Positions 56,045-64,000 of a stretch of DNA of 64,000 nt are shown in pieces; position 1 is the stretch's first letter, and every line of letters begins with the position of its first letter. Source of the stretch: Actinomyces bowdenii (GTDB lineage: Bacteria > Actinomycetota > Actinomycetes > Actinomycetales > Actinomycetaceae); assembly GCF_017592395.1 (NCBI RefSeq), contig NZ_JAGFOU010000010.1, positions 38,971 through 102,970 of the forward strand. Reading direction: 5' to 3'. The position numbers and the translations under genes are program-made. The notes below the pieces were generated by a model, which saw only the letters and a list, made by a program, of their open reading frames with translations, ran no database searches and was not told the origin of the DNA.

Positions 56045-57751
56045 TCAGGGCTCCCTCACCGGGCGGGCCGTGCCCGCGGCGGCGCCCCCGCTCCGCAGCG
56101 GGATCCCCGAGGGCCGCGTGTCGTCGTCGCCGAGGGGCCGGGGCACCCCCACGACCGGCGCGCCCGGACCCGCAGCCGGCACCGGGTCGCGGCGCACCGT
56201 GGGCAGGGGCAGCGCCACCGTCGTCGGGCCGGCAGCGCCCGCCCCGTGGAAGGAGGCGGCATCGGAGTGGCAGCCGGCCGGCGCTCCCCGCCCCAGCAGG
56301 GAGCGCACCTCCTGCTCGGCGCCCACCAGGGACTCCATGCCCCGGGGCACCTCCGGCTTGGCGGTGGGGATGACGTAGCGGTCGTCGTACTTGGCGATGG
56401 CCAGCAGCCGGTACATCTCCTCCAGCCCCTGCCCGCTCAGCCCCACCGAGGCGGCGATGGCCGGGTCCGGCTCGCGGCCCAGGCGCACCTGGCGCATGTG
56501 GGAGCGCATGGCGGCCAGGCGCCGCAGCACCAGCTCGACGACGTCGGTGTCCCCCGCGGTCAGCAGGCCCGCCAGGTACTCCAGCGGGATGCGCATCTCG
56601 GACACCGCCGTCAGCAGCACCCGGTGGTCCTCCCCGTCCAGGCCGGTGGCCACGATCTCATCGACGATGGGCGACAGCGGGGGGATGTACCAGACCATCG
56701 GCATGGTCCGGTACTCGGGGTGAAGCGGCAGGGCCACCTCATAGGTGTCGATGAGCTCCCAGATAGGGGAGGCCTGGGCCGCCTCGATCCACGGCTGGGG
56801 GATGCCCTCGGCCCGGGCCGCGGCGACGACCCCGGGGTCGTGGGGGTTGAGCATGATCTCGCGCTGGGCCCGGTACAGGTCCCGGGGGTCCTTGACGGCG
56901 GCGGCCTGGGAGACCCGGTCGGCGTCGTAGAGGATGACCCCCAGGTAGCGCAGGCGCCCCACGCAGGTCTCCGAGCACACCGTGGGCTCGCCGATCTCCA
57001 GGCGCGGGTAGCACAGGGTGCACTTCTCGGCCTTGCCGGTGGCGTGGTTGAAGTAGACCTTCTTGTAGGGGCAGGCCGACACGCACATGCGCCAGCCGCG
57101 GCAGGCGTCCTGGTCCACCAGCACGATGCCGTCCTCGGTGCGCTTGTACATGGCTCCCGAGGGGCAGGCCGACACGCAGGTGGGGTTGAGGCAGTGCTCG
57201 CAGATGCGCGGCAGGTAGAACATGAAGGCCGACTCGATATCGGTGCGCACCTTGGCGCTCATCCCCGACAGGACCGGGTCCTCATCCAGGGTCTCCAGGG
57301 ACCCGCCCAGGTCGTCGTCCCAGTTGGGGCCCCACGCGATGGTGGGCATGTACTCCCCGGTCAGCTGGGACCTGGCGCGGGCCACCGGGATCGTGGGGGA
57401 GTCCTTGGGCGCCGAGAGCAGGCGGTCGTACTCGTAGGTCCAGGGCTCGTAGTAGTCCTCGACCGTGGGCATCTCCGGGTTGGCGAAGATCGTGGCCAGG
57501 CGGCGCAGGCGCCCGCCGGAGCGGGGCCGCAGGCGCCCTCCCGCGGTGCGCTCCCAGCCGCCGCGCCACTTGCCCTGGTCCTCCCAGGAGCGCGGGTAGC
57601 CCACCCCCGGGCGGGTCTCCACATTGTTGAACCACATGTACTCCGTGCCCTCGCGGTTGGTCCACGCCTGCTTGCACGTCACCGAGCAGGTGTGGCACCC
57701 GATGCACTTGTCGAGGTTCATCACCATCGCGATCTGCGCCATGACCCTCAT
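56045..57751 (-). CDS. narH: Respiratory nitrate reductase beta subunit
   Basis: The protein has 568 residues from ATG 57751, with an AGGAGGTGA site inside the end of narG and a one-base overlap of stop and start (TGATG). Four iron-sulfur cluster motifs are present: CIGCHTCSVTCKQAW, CEHCLNPTCVSACPSGAMYK, CRGWRMCVSACPYKK (Trp replacing one Cys, giving a 3Fe-4S cluster) and CTLCYPR with CVGRLRYLG. The C-terminal 80 residues are Pro/Gly/Ala-rich and extend beyond the usual family length. It carries electrons between NarI and NarG. Confidence 0.96.
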   Translation of the reverse strand: MRVMAQIAMVMNLDKCIGCHTCSVTCKQAWTNREGTEYMWFNNVETRPGVGYPRSWEDQGKWRGGWERTAGGRLRPRSGGRLRRLATIFANPEMPTVEDYYEPWTYEYDRLLSAPKDSPTIPVARARSQLTGEYMPTIAWGPNWDDDLGGSLETLDEDPVLSGMSAKVRTDIESAFMFYLPRICEHCLNPTCVSACPSGAMYKRTEDGIVLVDQDACRGWRMCVSACPYKKVYFNHATGKAEKCTLCYPRLEIGEPTVCSETCVGRLRYLGVILYDADRVSQAAAVKDPRDLYRAQREIMLNPHDPGVVAAARAEGIPQPWIEAAQASPIWELIDTYEVALPLHPEYRTMPMVWYIPPLSPIVDEIVATGLDGEDHRVLLTAVSEMRIPLEYLAGLLTAGDTDVVELVLRRLAAMRSHMRQVRLGREPDPAIAASVGLSGQGLEEMYRLLAIAKYDDRYVIPTAKPEVPRGMESLVGAEQEVRSLLGRGAPAGCHSDAASFHGAGAAGPTTVALPLPTVRRDPVPAAGPGAPVVGVPRPLGDDDTRPSGIPLRSGGAAAGTARPVREP

Positions 57752-60700
57752 CAGAACGTCACCTCCTGGTTGCTGCGACGGCGGATGAGCGTGACCTCGT
57801 CGCGGTTGTTGCCGGTGGGGCCGATGTAGTTGAAGGCGTAGGCCAGCTGCCCGTAGCCCCCGGCGAAGTGGCTGGGCTTGAGCACGATGCGCGTCAGGGA
57901 GTTGTGGGTGCCCCCGCGCCTGCCGCTGCGCTCGGTCAGCGGGGTGTTCATCGTGCGCTCCTGGGCGTGGTGCATGAAGACCATGCCCTCGGGGATGCGG
58001 TGGGAGACGATGGCGCGGGCCGCCACGATGCCGTTGCGGTTGTAGGCCTCGACCCACTCGTTGTCCCGCACCCCGATCTTGTCGGCGTCGGCCGGGCTCA
58101 TCCAGATCGTCTGGCCGCCGCGCCCCAGGGTGAGCATGTGGAGGTTGTCGAAGTACTGCGAGTGGATCGCCCACTTGTTGTGCGCGGTGATGTAGCGCAC
58201 GGCGACCTCCGCCGTGCCCTCGCGGCTGGTGCCCACGGCCCCGGGCGGCGCCTCTCCGTAGAGGGCGTGGAAGTCCAGGGGCGGGCGGAAGACGGGCATG
58301 GACTCGCCCATGTCGCGCAGCCAGTCGTGGTCGAGGTAGTAGTGCATGCGCCCGGTCAGGGTGTGCCAGGGCTTGGCGTGCTCCACATTGACCACGAAGG
58401 CCGAGTAGCGCCTGCCCCCGTGCTCCGAGCCGGACCACTCCGGGGAGGTGATGACGCCCTGGGGCTTGACGCGGGTGTCCTCGAAGGTGATGCGCTTGCC
58501 GGCCTCCTGGGCGCTGAGCTCGATGAGCCCGGTGCCGGTGCGCTGGGACAGGTCCCCCCAGCCCTGGGTGGCGATGCGCCCATTGGTGGTGCCCGACAGG
58601 GTCATGATGGCGTCGGCCGCCCGGATGTCGGTGTCGATGAGGGGCCGGCCGGCGGCCCGGCCCTCCTGGGAGGCCCCGTGGTGGCGCCGGAGCAGGTCGA
58701 CCTCGGGGCCGGGCTTGAGCATGATGCCCTTGCAGGGCAGGCCCAGCTTCTCGGCCAGTGGCCCCAGGGCGTCGAACTTGGCCCGGATCTGGGTGTAGTC
58801 GCGCTCAGTGGGCACCAGCTTGGGCATCGTCACGCCGGGGATCCACTCCTGGGGCATGCCCGCGACGCTTCCGTGGGCCATCGTCAGGGCATCGGGGGTG
58901 TCGTGGGCCAGGGGCGCGGCCACGACGTCGGTCTGGGTGCCCAGATAGCGCGGTGCCCACTGCGAGATCAGCCCGGCCAGGTCCTGGAAGATCTGGAAGT
59001 CCGTGCGGGCCTCCCAGGGCGGGTCGATGGCCGCGTTGAAGGAGTGCACGAAGGGGTGCATGTCCGTGGAGGAGATGTCGTGCTTCTCGTACCAGGTGGC
59101 CGCGGGCAGGACGACGTCGGAGTGCAGGGTCGAGGAGGTGTTGCGGAAGTCCGAGGTCCACAGCAGGTCGAGCTTGCCCACGGGGGCCTCCTCGCGCCAG
59201 GTCACCGAGACCGGGCGCTGGCCGGGCCCGGCCTCGGCGGCGTTGACATCGTTGTCGGTGCCCAGCATGTGGCGCATGAAGAACTCCGTGCCCTTGGCCG
59301 AGGAGCCCAGCAGGTTGGTGCGCCAGTTGCACACGATGCGCGGGAAGTTCTCGGGGGCGTCGGGGTCCTCGCAGGCGAAGCGCAGGGTGCCGGCCCGCAG
59401 CTCCTTGACCACGTAGTCCGCGGGCTCCATCCCCTCGGCCCTGGCCTGCTGGCCCAGGAGCAGGGGGGAGCGGTTGAAGGTCGGGTAGGAGGGGGTCCAG
59501 CCGCGCTTCATGGCCTCGACCATGGTGTCGGTGGTCGTGCGGCCCACCATGGATCCGGGGTCGACCGGGGAGGCCAGGCGCTCGGCCGGGGTGGTGTCGT
59601 AGCGCCACTGGCAGGTGGTGAGGTACCAGAAGCCGGTGGAGATCATCTGGCGGGCGGGGCGGTGCCAGTCCAGGGCGAAGGCGTACTGCTGGAAGCCGCA
59701 GATCGGGCGGACCTTCTCCTGGCCCACGTAGTGGGCCCAGCCCCCGCCGTTGACGCCCTGGGTGGCGCACATGGAGGTCAGCGCCAGGATGGTGCGGTAG
59801 ATCTCATCGGCGTGGTAGTAGTGGTTGATGCCGGCGCCCATGAGGATCTGGGAGCGCCCACCGGACTCGATGGCGTTGACGGCGAAGTCCCGCGCCACCC
59901 GGATCATGGCCGGGCCGGGCACGCCGGTGATCTCACTGGCCCAGGCGGGGGTGGTCGGGTCGGTGGCGTCCTGGTAGCCCTCGGGCCACTGGCCGGGGAG
60001 GCCGGGGCGCTCCACCCCGTACTGGGCCAGGAGCAGGTCGTAGACGGTGGTCACCAGGCGGTCTCCCACCCGGGTCACCGGCACCCCCCGGCGCATGACC
60101 CCGCCGCCGATGCTGCCGGTGGCCGTGGTCGAGCCCGGCAGGTCGAAGCGGGGCAGGAGCACCTGGGCGGCCTGGACGCGGGGCCGGGCCGCCGCAGCGC
60201 CGGCAGCGCCGGGGTCGGCCCCGTCGTGGAGGTCCATGATGCTCATCACCGGGTCCACGCCCTCCATGAGCAGGTTCCAGCGGCCCTCGCCCTCGGGGGT
60301 GAAGCGGTCCGCCAGGGTGCCACCCGGGTCGGCGGGGCCGCGCCGGCGGTCCCACACCAGGGGCCGGAACTCGTTCTTGGGCGCCCCGGCGGCCACGCCC
60401 TCGACGTCGGAGGCGGTCACGAAGCGCCCGGGCACGAAGGCGCTGCCGTCGGGGGAGGGCTCCAGGCCGATGAGGAAGGGCGAGTCGGTGTGGCGGCGCA
60501 TGTAGTCCAGGAAGAAGGGCTCGCGCCTGCCGACGTGGAACTCCTTGAGGATGACGTGCCCCATCGCCTGGGCCAGGGCGCCGTCGGTGCCGGGGGCCAC
60601 GCGCAGCCACTGGTCGGCGAACTTGGTGTTGTCGGCGAAGTCGGGTGAGACCGACACCACCTTCTGCCCGTGGTAGCGGGCCTCGGTCATGAAGTGGGCG

Positions 60701-61560
60701 TCGGGGGTGCGCGTCAGGGGCACATTCGAGCCCCACATGATGAGGTACTGGGCGTTGTACCAGTCGCCGGCCTCGGGCACATCGGTCTGGTCGCCGAAGA
60801 CCTGGGGCGAGGCCGGCGGCAGATCGGCGTACCAGTCGTAGAAGGAGAGCATGGTGGCGCCGATGAGCTCGTGGAGGCGGGCCCCGGCCCCGTAGGAGAC
60901 CTGCGACATGGCGGGGATGACGGAGAACCCGGCGATGCGGTCGGGGCCCCAGGTGCGGATGGTGTGGACGTAGGCCGCGGCCACGATCTCCATGGCCTCC
61001 TCCCAGTCCACCCGCACCATGCCGCCCTTGCCGCGGGCCGACTTGTAGGCGCGGGCGGTGGCCGGGTCGCCGGTGACCCGGGCCCAGGCGGCCACGGCAT
61101 CGCCGTCGTGGGCGGCCTTGGCGGCGCGGAAGGCGTCGAGCAGCGCCGAGCGCACGTAGGGGTAGCGGATGCGGGTGGGGGAGTAGGTGTACCAGGAGAA
61201 GGCGGCGCCGCGGGGGCAGCCGCGCGGCTCGTACTCGGGCATGTCCGGCCCGGTGGTGGGGTAGTCGGTCACCTGCTTCTCCCAGGTGATGACGCCGTCG
61301 GAGACGTAGACCTCCCAGGCGCACGAGCCGGTGCAGTTGACCCCGTGGGTGGAGTGGACCATCTTGTCGTGGCTCCAGCGGCGGCGGTAGAAGGCGTCGG
61401 CCTGGCGCCCGCCGGTGAGGAACAGGCGGCGGGCGTCGGCCGAGGCCTGGCCCCGTCGCAGGTAGGAGCCGAGCCCCAGCAGGGCCGGGGCGCTCTCGAC
61501 CTTCGTGTCGGGTCCCGGGACGATCGGGTCTTCGGGGAGGGGGCCGGGGGTCGGGCTCAT
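57751..61560 (-). CDS. narG: Respiratory nitrate reductase alpha subunit
   Basis: The protein has 1269 residues from ATG 61560, behind a GGAGGA site. The N-terminus has the special FS0 cluster ligands (HSTHGVNCTGSCAWEVYV and EPRGCPRGAAFSWY). The molybdenum ligand Asp lies in DQTDVPEAGDWYN, followed by WGSNVPLTRTPDAHF. The C-terminus (VFMHHAQERTMNTPLTERSG, YAFNYIGPTGNNRDEV) completes the molybdopterin-binding region. It reduces nitrate to nitrite at the cytoplasmic face of the membrane. There is no twin-Arg signal, as expected for this type. Confidence 0.97.
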   Translation of the reverse strand: MSPTPGPLPEDPIVPGPDTKVESAPALLGLGSYLRRGQASADARRLFLTGGRQADAFYRRRWSHDKMVHSTHGVNCTGSCAWEVYVSDGVITWEKQVTDYPTTGPDMPEYEPRGCPRGAAFSWYTYSPTRIRYPYVRSALLDAFRAAKAAHDGDAVAAWARVTGDPATARAYKSARGKGGMVRVDWEEAMEIVAAAYVHTIRTWGPDRIAGFSVIPAMSQVSYGAGARLHELIGATMLSFYDWYADLPPASPQVFGDQTDVPEAGDWYNAQYLIMWGSNVPLTRTPDAHFMTEARYHGQKVVSVSPDFADNTKFADQWLRVAPGTDGALAQAMGHVILKEFHVGRREPFFLDYMRRHTDSPFLIGLEPSPDGSAFVPGRFVTASDVEGVAAGAPKNEFRPLVWDRRRGPADPGGTLADRFTPEGEGRWNLLMEGVDPVMSIMDLHDGADPGAAGAAAARPRVQAAQVLLPRFDLPGSTTATGSIGGGVMRRGVPVTRVGDRLVTTVYDLLLAQYGVERPGLPGQWPEGYQDATDPTTPAWASEITGVPGPAMIRVARDFAVNAIESGGRSQILMGAGINHYYHADEIYRTILALTSMCATQGVNGGGWAHYVGQEKVRPICGFQQYAFALDWHRPARQMISTGFWYLTTCQWRYDTTPAERLASPVDPGSMVGRTTTDTMVEAMKRGWTPSYPTFNRSPLLLGQQARAEGMEPADYVVKELRAGTLRFACEDPDAPENFPRIVCNWRTNLLGSSAKGTEFFMRHMLGTDNDVNAAEAGPGQRPVSVTWREEAPVGKLDLLWTSDFRNTSSTLHSDVVLPAATWYEKHDISSTDMHPFVHSFNAAIDPPWEARTDFQIFQDLAGLISQWAPRYLGTQTDVVAAPLAHDTPDALTMAHGSVAGMPQEWIPGVTMPKLVPTERDYTQIRAKFDALGPLAEKLGLPCKGIMLKPGPEVDLLRRHHGASQEGRAAGRPLIDTDIRAADAIMTLSGTTNGRIATQGWGDLSQRTGTGLIELSAQEAGKRITFEDTRVKPQGVITSPEWSGSEHGGRRYSAFVVNVEHAKPWHTLTGRMHYYLDHDWLRDMGESMPVFRPPLDFHALYGEAPPGAVGTSREGTAEVAVRYITAHNKWAIHSQYFDNLHMLTLGRGGQTIWMSPADADKIGVRDNEWVEAYNRNGIVAARAIVSHRIPEGMVFMHHAQERTMNTPLTERSGRRGGTHNSLTRIVLKPSHFAGGYGQLAYAFNYIGPTGNNRDEVTLIRRRSNQEVTF

Positions 61561-61629
61561 GGATGCTTCCTCCGAGGTTGTGGTCAGCGCTGCGAGTCGG
61601 CGGGTGCGGGGGCGGCGTCGGGCAGTGGC

Positions 61630-62958
61630 TCAGCCGGGCCGCGCGGCCCCGGGGCGGGCGTAGCGCACCCAGGTGATGACGGCGCAGATGAGGCAGAAGA
61701 CCGAGCAGGCCCAGTAGAAGGCCGCGGCCGGCATGGCCGACAGCGCCACCCCCACCAGGAAGGGGCCCAGCGCGGCCACGGCGGCGGTGAAGCCGATGGC
61801 GCCCCCGGCCTGGCGCTTGGGCATGATCATGGGCATCTGCTTGAAGGTCGAGGCGTTGCCGACCCCCGCGAAGAAGAACATCGCCAGCATCCCCCACAGG
61901 AAGGGGGTGAAGTCCCCCGGCTCGTCGGGACCGGTGAGCTGGACGGCGCAGAAGGCGAAGGTCGTTGCCATCCCCAGGGCCGAGACCAGGGTCCACACCG
62001 CGCCTCCGAAGCGGTCGCACAGGGGGCCCCAGGCGAAGCGCAGGAAGGAGCCGATGAGTGTGCCCAGGAAGGCGTAGGCGGCGCCGTCGGGCAGCTCGGA
62101 GGCGGCGAAGGAGCCGGCCAGGGGCGAGGAGGCGCCGAAGCTGTTGTTGATGATGAGCGCGGTCTGGGCGGCGAAGCCCGAGAACAGGCCGAAGGTCATG
62201 ATGTAGATGATGGTCATCAGCCAGGTGTCGAGGTTGCCGAAGATGTCCATCTGCTCCTTGATATTGGCCTTGATGGGCACGTCCTTGAGGTAGGCGTGGG
62301 CCAGCAGCGCCGCCAGCAGGGCCCAGGGCAGGAAGAAGACGGTGGCATTGACCACCCGGGGGGCGCCCGGTGCGTAGGGCTCGACCCAGGTCAGGCCGAG
62401 CAGGGCGGTGCTCATGAGGAAGGGGGCGACCAGCTGGATGACGCTCATCCCCATGTTGCCCAGGCCGCCCTGGAGGCCCAGGGCCGTCCCCACCAGGCGC
62501 TTGGGGAAGAAGAAGCCGGTGGAGGGCATGTAGCCCGAGAAGGTCGCGGCCCCGATGCCGCAGGTGAAGGCCAGGCCCAGCAGCACCCAGTAGGGGGTGC
62601 CCGGGTTCTGCACGGCGGTGAACCAGCCCAGCATGGGCAGGACGTAGAGCAGGGAGGAGGCCACGATCATCCTGCGCGTGCCGATGGTGGCCGGCAGCAG
62701 CATGTAGACCAGGCGCAGCAGCCCGCAGGACAGCCCGGGCATGGAGGTCAGCCAGTACAGCTGCCCCTTGGACAGCTCGAAGCCGATCTCGGCCAGGCGC
62801 GGGGCGATGGCGCTGGGCAGGAACCAGACGGTGAAGCCCAGCATGAGGGAGAAGGTGGTGATCGCCAGGGTGCGCCAGGCGATCGAGGCCGACCAGTGCT
62901 CGGGATCCTCGGGATCCCAGCCGGAGAGGGTCGTGCCGGTGGTGGTGAGGGGGGACAT
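61630..62958 (-). CDS. narK: Nitrate/nitrite transporter NarK
   Basis: The protein has 442 residues of the major facilitator superfamily with twelve spans, behind an AGGAGT site. The nitrate-binding arginines appear as R82 (GLLRLVYMLL) and in span 8 (GSFLRFAWGPLCDRFGG). The nitrate signature regions are GIGAATFSGYMPSTGFFFPKRLVGTALGLQGG and GVGNASTFKQMPMIMPKRQAGGAIG-like segments. It imports nitrate and/or exchanges it for nitrite. It is first in the nar block, 69 bp before narG, so it is probably in the same transcript. Confidence 0.95.
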   Translation of the reverse strand: MSPLTTTGTTLSGWDPEDPEHWSASIAWRTLAITTFSLMLGFTVWFLPSAIAPRLAEIGFELSKGQLYWLTSMPGLSCGLLRLVYMLLPATIGTRRMIVASSLLYVLPMLGWFTAVQNPGTPYWVLLGLAFTCGIGAATFSGYMPSTGFFFPKRLVGTALGLQGGLGNMGMSVIQLVAPFLMSTALLGLTWVEPYAPGAPRVVNATVFFLPWALLAALLAHAYLKDVPIKANIKEQMDIFGNLDTWLMTIIYIMTFGLFSGFAAQTALIINNSFGASSPLAGSFAASELPDGAAYAFLGTLIGSFLRFAWGPLCDRFGGAVWTLVSALGMATTFAFCAVQLTGPDEPGDFTPFLWGMLAMFFFAGVGNASTFKQMPMIMPKRQAGGAIGFTAAVAALGPFLVGVALSAMPAAAFYWACSVFCLICAVITWVRYARPGAARPG

Positions 62959-63297
62959 GGGACTCCTGCTGGTCGGGCGGGTCCGGCGCGCTGGCGGCAG
63001 TGCCGGCGGTGAGACGGTGCGCTGGTGGCTGGTGGGCGGGTCGGGGGTGCGGATACGAGTCGTGCTCTGCTCCAGATGGTGCCCGAGTGCTGTGGACTCC
63101 TCCTATAGCGGCGTTTCTTCCTTGGAACGACGGGAGAAATCGGGGCGCCTCGCCTGGCAGGGCCGTGCTTATAGGTGATGATGCCGTATTCTAATGGCCG
63201 GCCTGCGGTCGGCGCGGGCTCTTGGAGGGGGTCTTGCGGGGGTCTTGGCCCGCGGTGCGCGGTCCCACGGCTGGGATCGGGCGCTACTGTGGATCTC
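62959..63297. other. Divergent control region of narK and the MoaB-like gene
   Basis: These 339 bases contain no gene. On the minus strand, TATAAG (63173 to 63168) and TATAGG (63107 to 63102) are candidate -10 boxes for narK, both without a good -35. The inverted repeat TTTCTTCC/GGGAGAAA (63114-63139) lies between them and may be a regulator site. I find no clear FNR or DtxR box. The narK leader would be 130-200 bases. Confidence 0.4.
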
Positions 63298-63300
63298 ATG
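63285..63300 (+). promoter_or_regulatory. Probable leaderless promoter of the MoaB-like gene
   Basis: TACTGT (63285-63290) ends seven bases before the ATG at 63298, with no Shine-Dalgarno. The geometry matches leaderless transcripts seen elsewhere in the window. Confidence 0.4.
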
Positions 63301-63912
63301 CCACATCCCCAGGACACCGCCAGTGACCCCGGCTCCTCCCGGGCCGGCTCGCCCCGGAGCGGCGCCGCGCACCAGGAGGCGCACGAGGGGCCCGTGCGCC
63401 AGAAGGGTCTGGTGCCCCTGGAGGAGCCGGTCCGCGGCGCGGTCATCACCGTCTCGGACCGCTGCGTCAGCGGCGAGCGCCAGGACCGCTCCGGGCCCCT
63501 GGCCGTGCGGCTCCTGGCGCAGCACAGGGTCATCGCCCCCGCGGCCCGGGTGGTGCCCGACGGCGTGGAGCCGGTGCGCCGGGCCATCGAGCAGGCCCTG
63601 GCCCAGGGCGCGCGGGTGGTGCTGACCACCGGTGGGACGGGGGTGACGCCGCGCGACCTGACCCCGGAGGCCACTATCGGGCTGCTGGAGGCGCGCCTGG
63701 AGGGCCTGGAGGCCCAGATCCGCGCCCATGGGCTGACCAAGACCCCCCTGGCAGGGCTCTCCCGCGGCCTGGTGGGCGTGACCTCCCGCGGGCCCGAGGG
63801 CGCCCTGGTGGTCAACGCCCCGGGATCGCGCGGCGGGGTCGAGGACACCATCGCCGTCATCGGCCCCCTCGTGCCGCATGTCCTGGAGCAGCTCGGCGGC
63901 GGCGACCACTAA
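63298..63912 (+). CDS. MoaB/MogA family molybdenum cofactor protein
   Basis: The protein has 204 residues from ATG 63298. An N-terminal extension of about 45 residues is low-complexity. The MoCF-binding core follows: RGAVITVSDRCVSGERQDRSGP, RVVLTTGGTGVTPRDLTPEA, LAGLSRGLVGVTSRG and ALVVNAPGSRGGVEDTI, with the TGGTG and APGS loops that bind molybdopterin. MogA adenylates molybdopterin before Mo insertion; MoaB members are similar and often inactive, and I cannot separate them. The position next to narK links it to nitrate reductase maturation. Confidence 0.9.
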   Translation: MPHPQDTASDPGSSRAGSPRSGAAHQEAHEGPVRQKGLVPLEEPVRGAVITVSDRCVSGERQDRSGPLAVRLLAQHRVIAPAARVVPDGVEPVRRAIEQALAQGARVVLTTGGTGVTPRDLTPEATIGLLEARLEGLEAQIRAHGLTKTPLAGLSRGLVGVTSRGPEGALVVNAPGSRGGVEDTIAVIGPLVPHVLEQLGGGDH

Positions 63913-63921
63913 CCCGCCCGA

Positions 63922-63993
63922 CTTTCGACAATTTGCATGAGATCGGCCTTTTCCAGCGCTGGAGAAGTACGATCTCATGCAAATTGTCGAAAG
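63922..63993. repeat. 72-bp near-perfect palindrome
   Basis: Arms 63922-63945 and 63970-63993 are perfect 24-bp inverted repeats (left arm begins CTTTCGACAATTTGC). The centre (63948-63967) continues pairing around CCAGCGCTGG with one G-T pair. Only the two steps at 63946-63947 mismatch. The arms are AT-richer than the genome. It lies nine bases after the MoaB-like stop and could act as terminator, but its length and composition suggest a dispersed palindromic element. Confidence 0.75.
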
Positions 63994-64000
63994 GAAGGGT

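Noticed and set aside
57868..60648. Long open frame on the plus strand opposite narG
   Set aside because: It encodes Gly/Val/His/Leu-rich low-complexity sequence, which is what the complement of a GC-rich gene with strong third-position bias gives; narG on the other strand has full family motifs.
60670..63012. Long open frame on the plus strand opposite narG and narK
   Set aside because: Same shadow effect; no domain-like pattern, and it crosses two well-supported genes and their gap.
62959..63297. FNR-type box or molybdenum-cofactor riboswitch before narK
   Set aside because: I could not find a TTGAT-N4-ATCAA-like site or a convincing Moco aptamer fold; only weak promoter boxes and a short inverted repeat are seen.

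Overview
The window is a very GC-rich, densely packed chromosomal segment. The gene order is that of the Actinomycetota core (mtrA-mtrB-lpqB, hpf, a ComF-type gene and secA next to DUF5719, DUF3499, DUF6912 and Rv3235-family genes). Protein style and gene content point to Actinomycetaceae, most probably Actinomyces. That assignment is an inference from gene order and composition. No rRNA, tRNA, transposase, phage gene or CRISPR array was found.

Layout. 1-4670: end of a membrane glycosyltransferase-like gene, a DUF5719 protein, a metallopeptidase-fold protein without HExxH, DUF3499 and Trm112 genes. 4715-12232: RDD and SpoIIM-like membrane proteins, then a minus-strand operon of GPDP-membrane, DUF4129, DUF4350, MoxR ATPase and DUF58 genes. 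12428-16792: mtrA, mtrB, lpqB, ending in a 54-bp perfect palindrome facing hpf. 17785-21903: ComF-type gene and divergent secA. 22048-24118: lower-GC insert with a two-gene cassette (SMC/OLD-type ATPase plus PIN nuclease) and a scar of a second ATPase copy; it separates secA from the Rv3235-family and LysM genes. 26184-30143: Sm-like protein, small HTH protein, SAF protein and CpaE-like ATPase. 30581-37690: DUF6912, sbcC, sbcD, uppP, hisN. 37916-41592: two ABC half-transporters behind a promoter with a DtxR-like box.

42282-46331 is an accessory redox/electrophile-response locus: a TetR regulator with a 25-bp palindromic operator, an HXXEE membrane protein overlapping a quinone-oxidoreductase-like gene, a second TetR regulator, and one continuous frame joining a TetR-type regulator to a flavodoxin-fold NAD(P)H oxidoreductase. 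46447-47683 holds two related lipoproteins, one with a His/Asp tail and one with a Gly repeat tail. 48018-50046 holds an aldo/keto reductase and a zinc alcohol dehydrogenase.

50135-63912 forms a nitrate-respiration and molybdenum block. On the minus strand come narK, narG, narH, narJ, narI, modA, a fused modB-modC and a moeZ-type gene; a MoaB/MogA-type gene points the other way. Together they supply nitrate uptake, the membrane nitrate reductase, molybdate import, and steps of molybdenum-cofactor synthesis.

The best leads for something undescribed are the ATPase/PIN cassette and the TetR-flavodoxin fusion. Next come a 72-bp palindrome at the right edge, a 35-bp intergenic repeat family and the two diverged lipoproteins.
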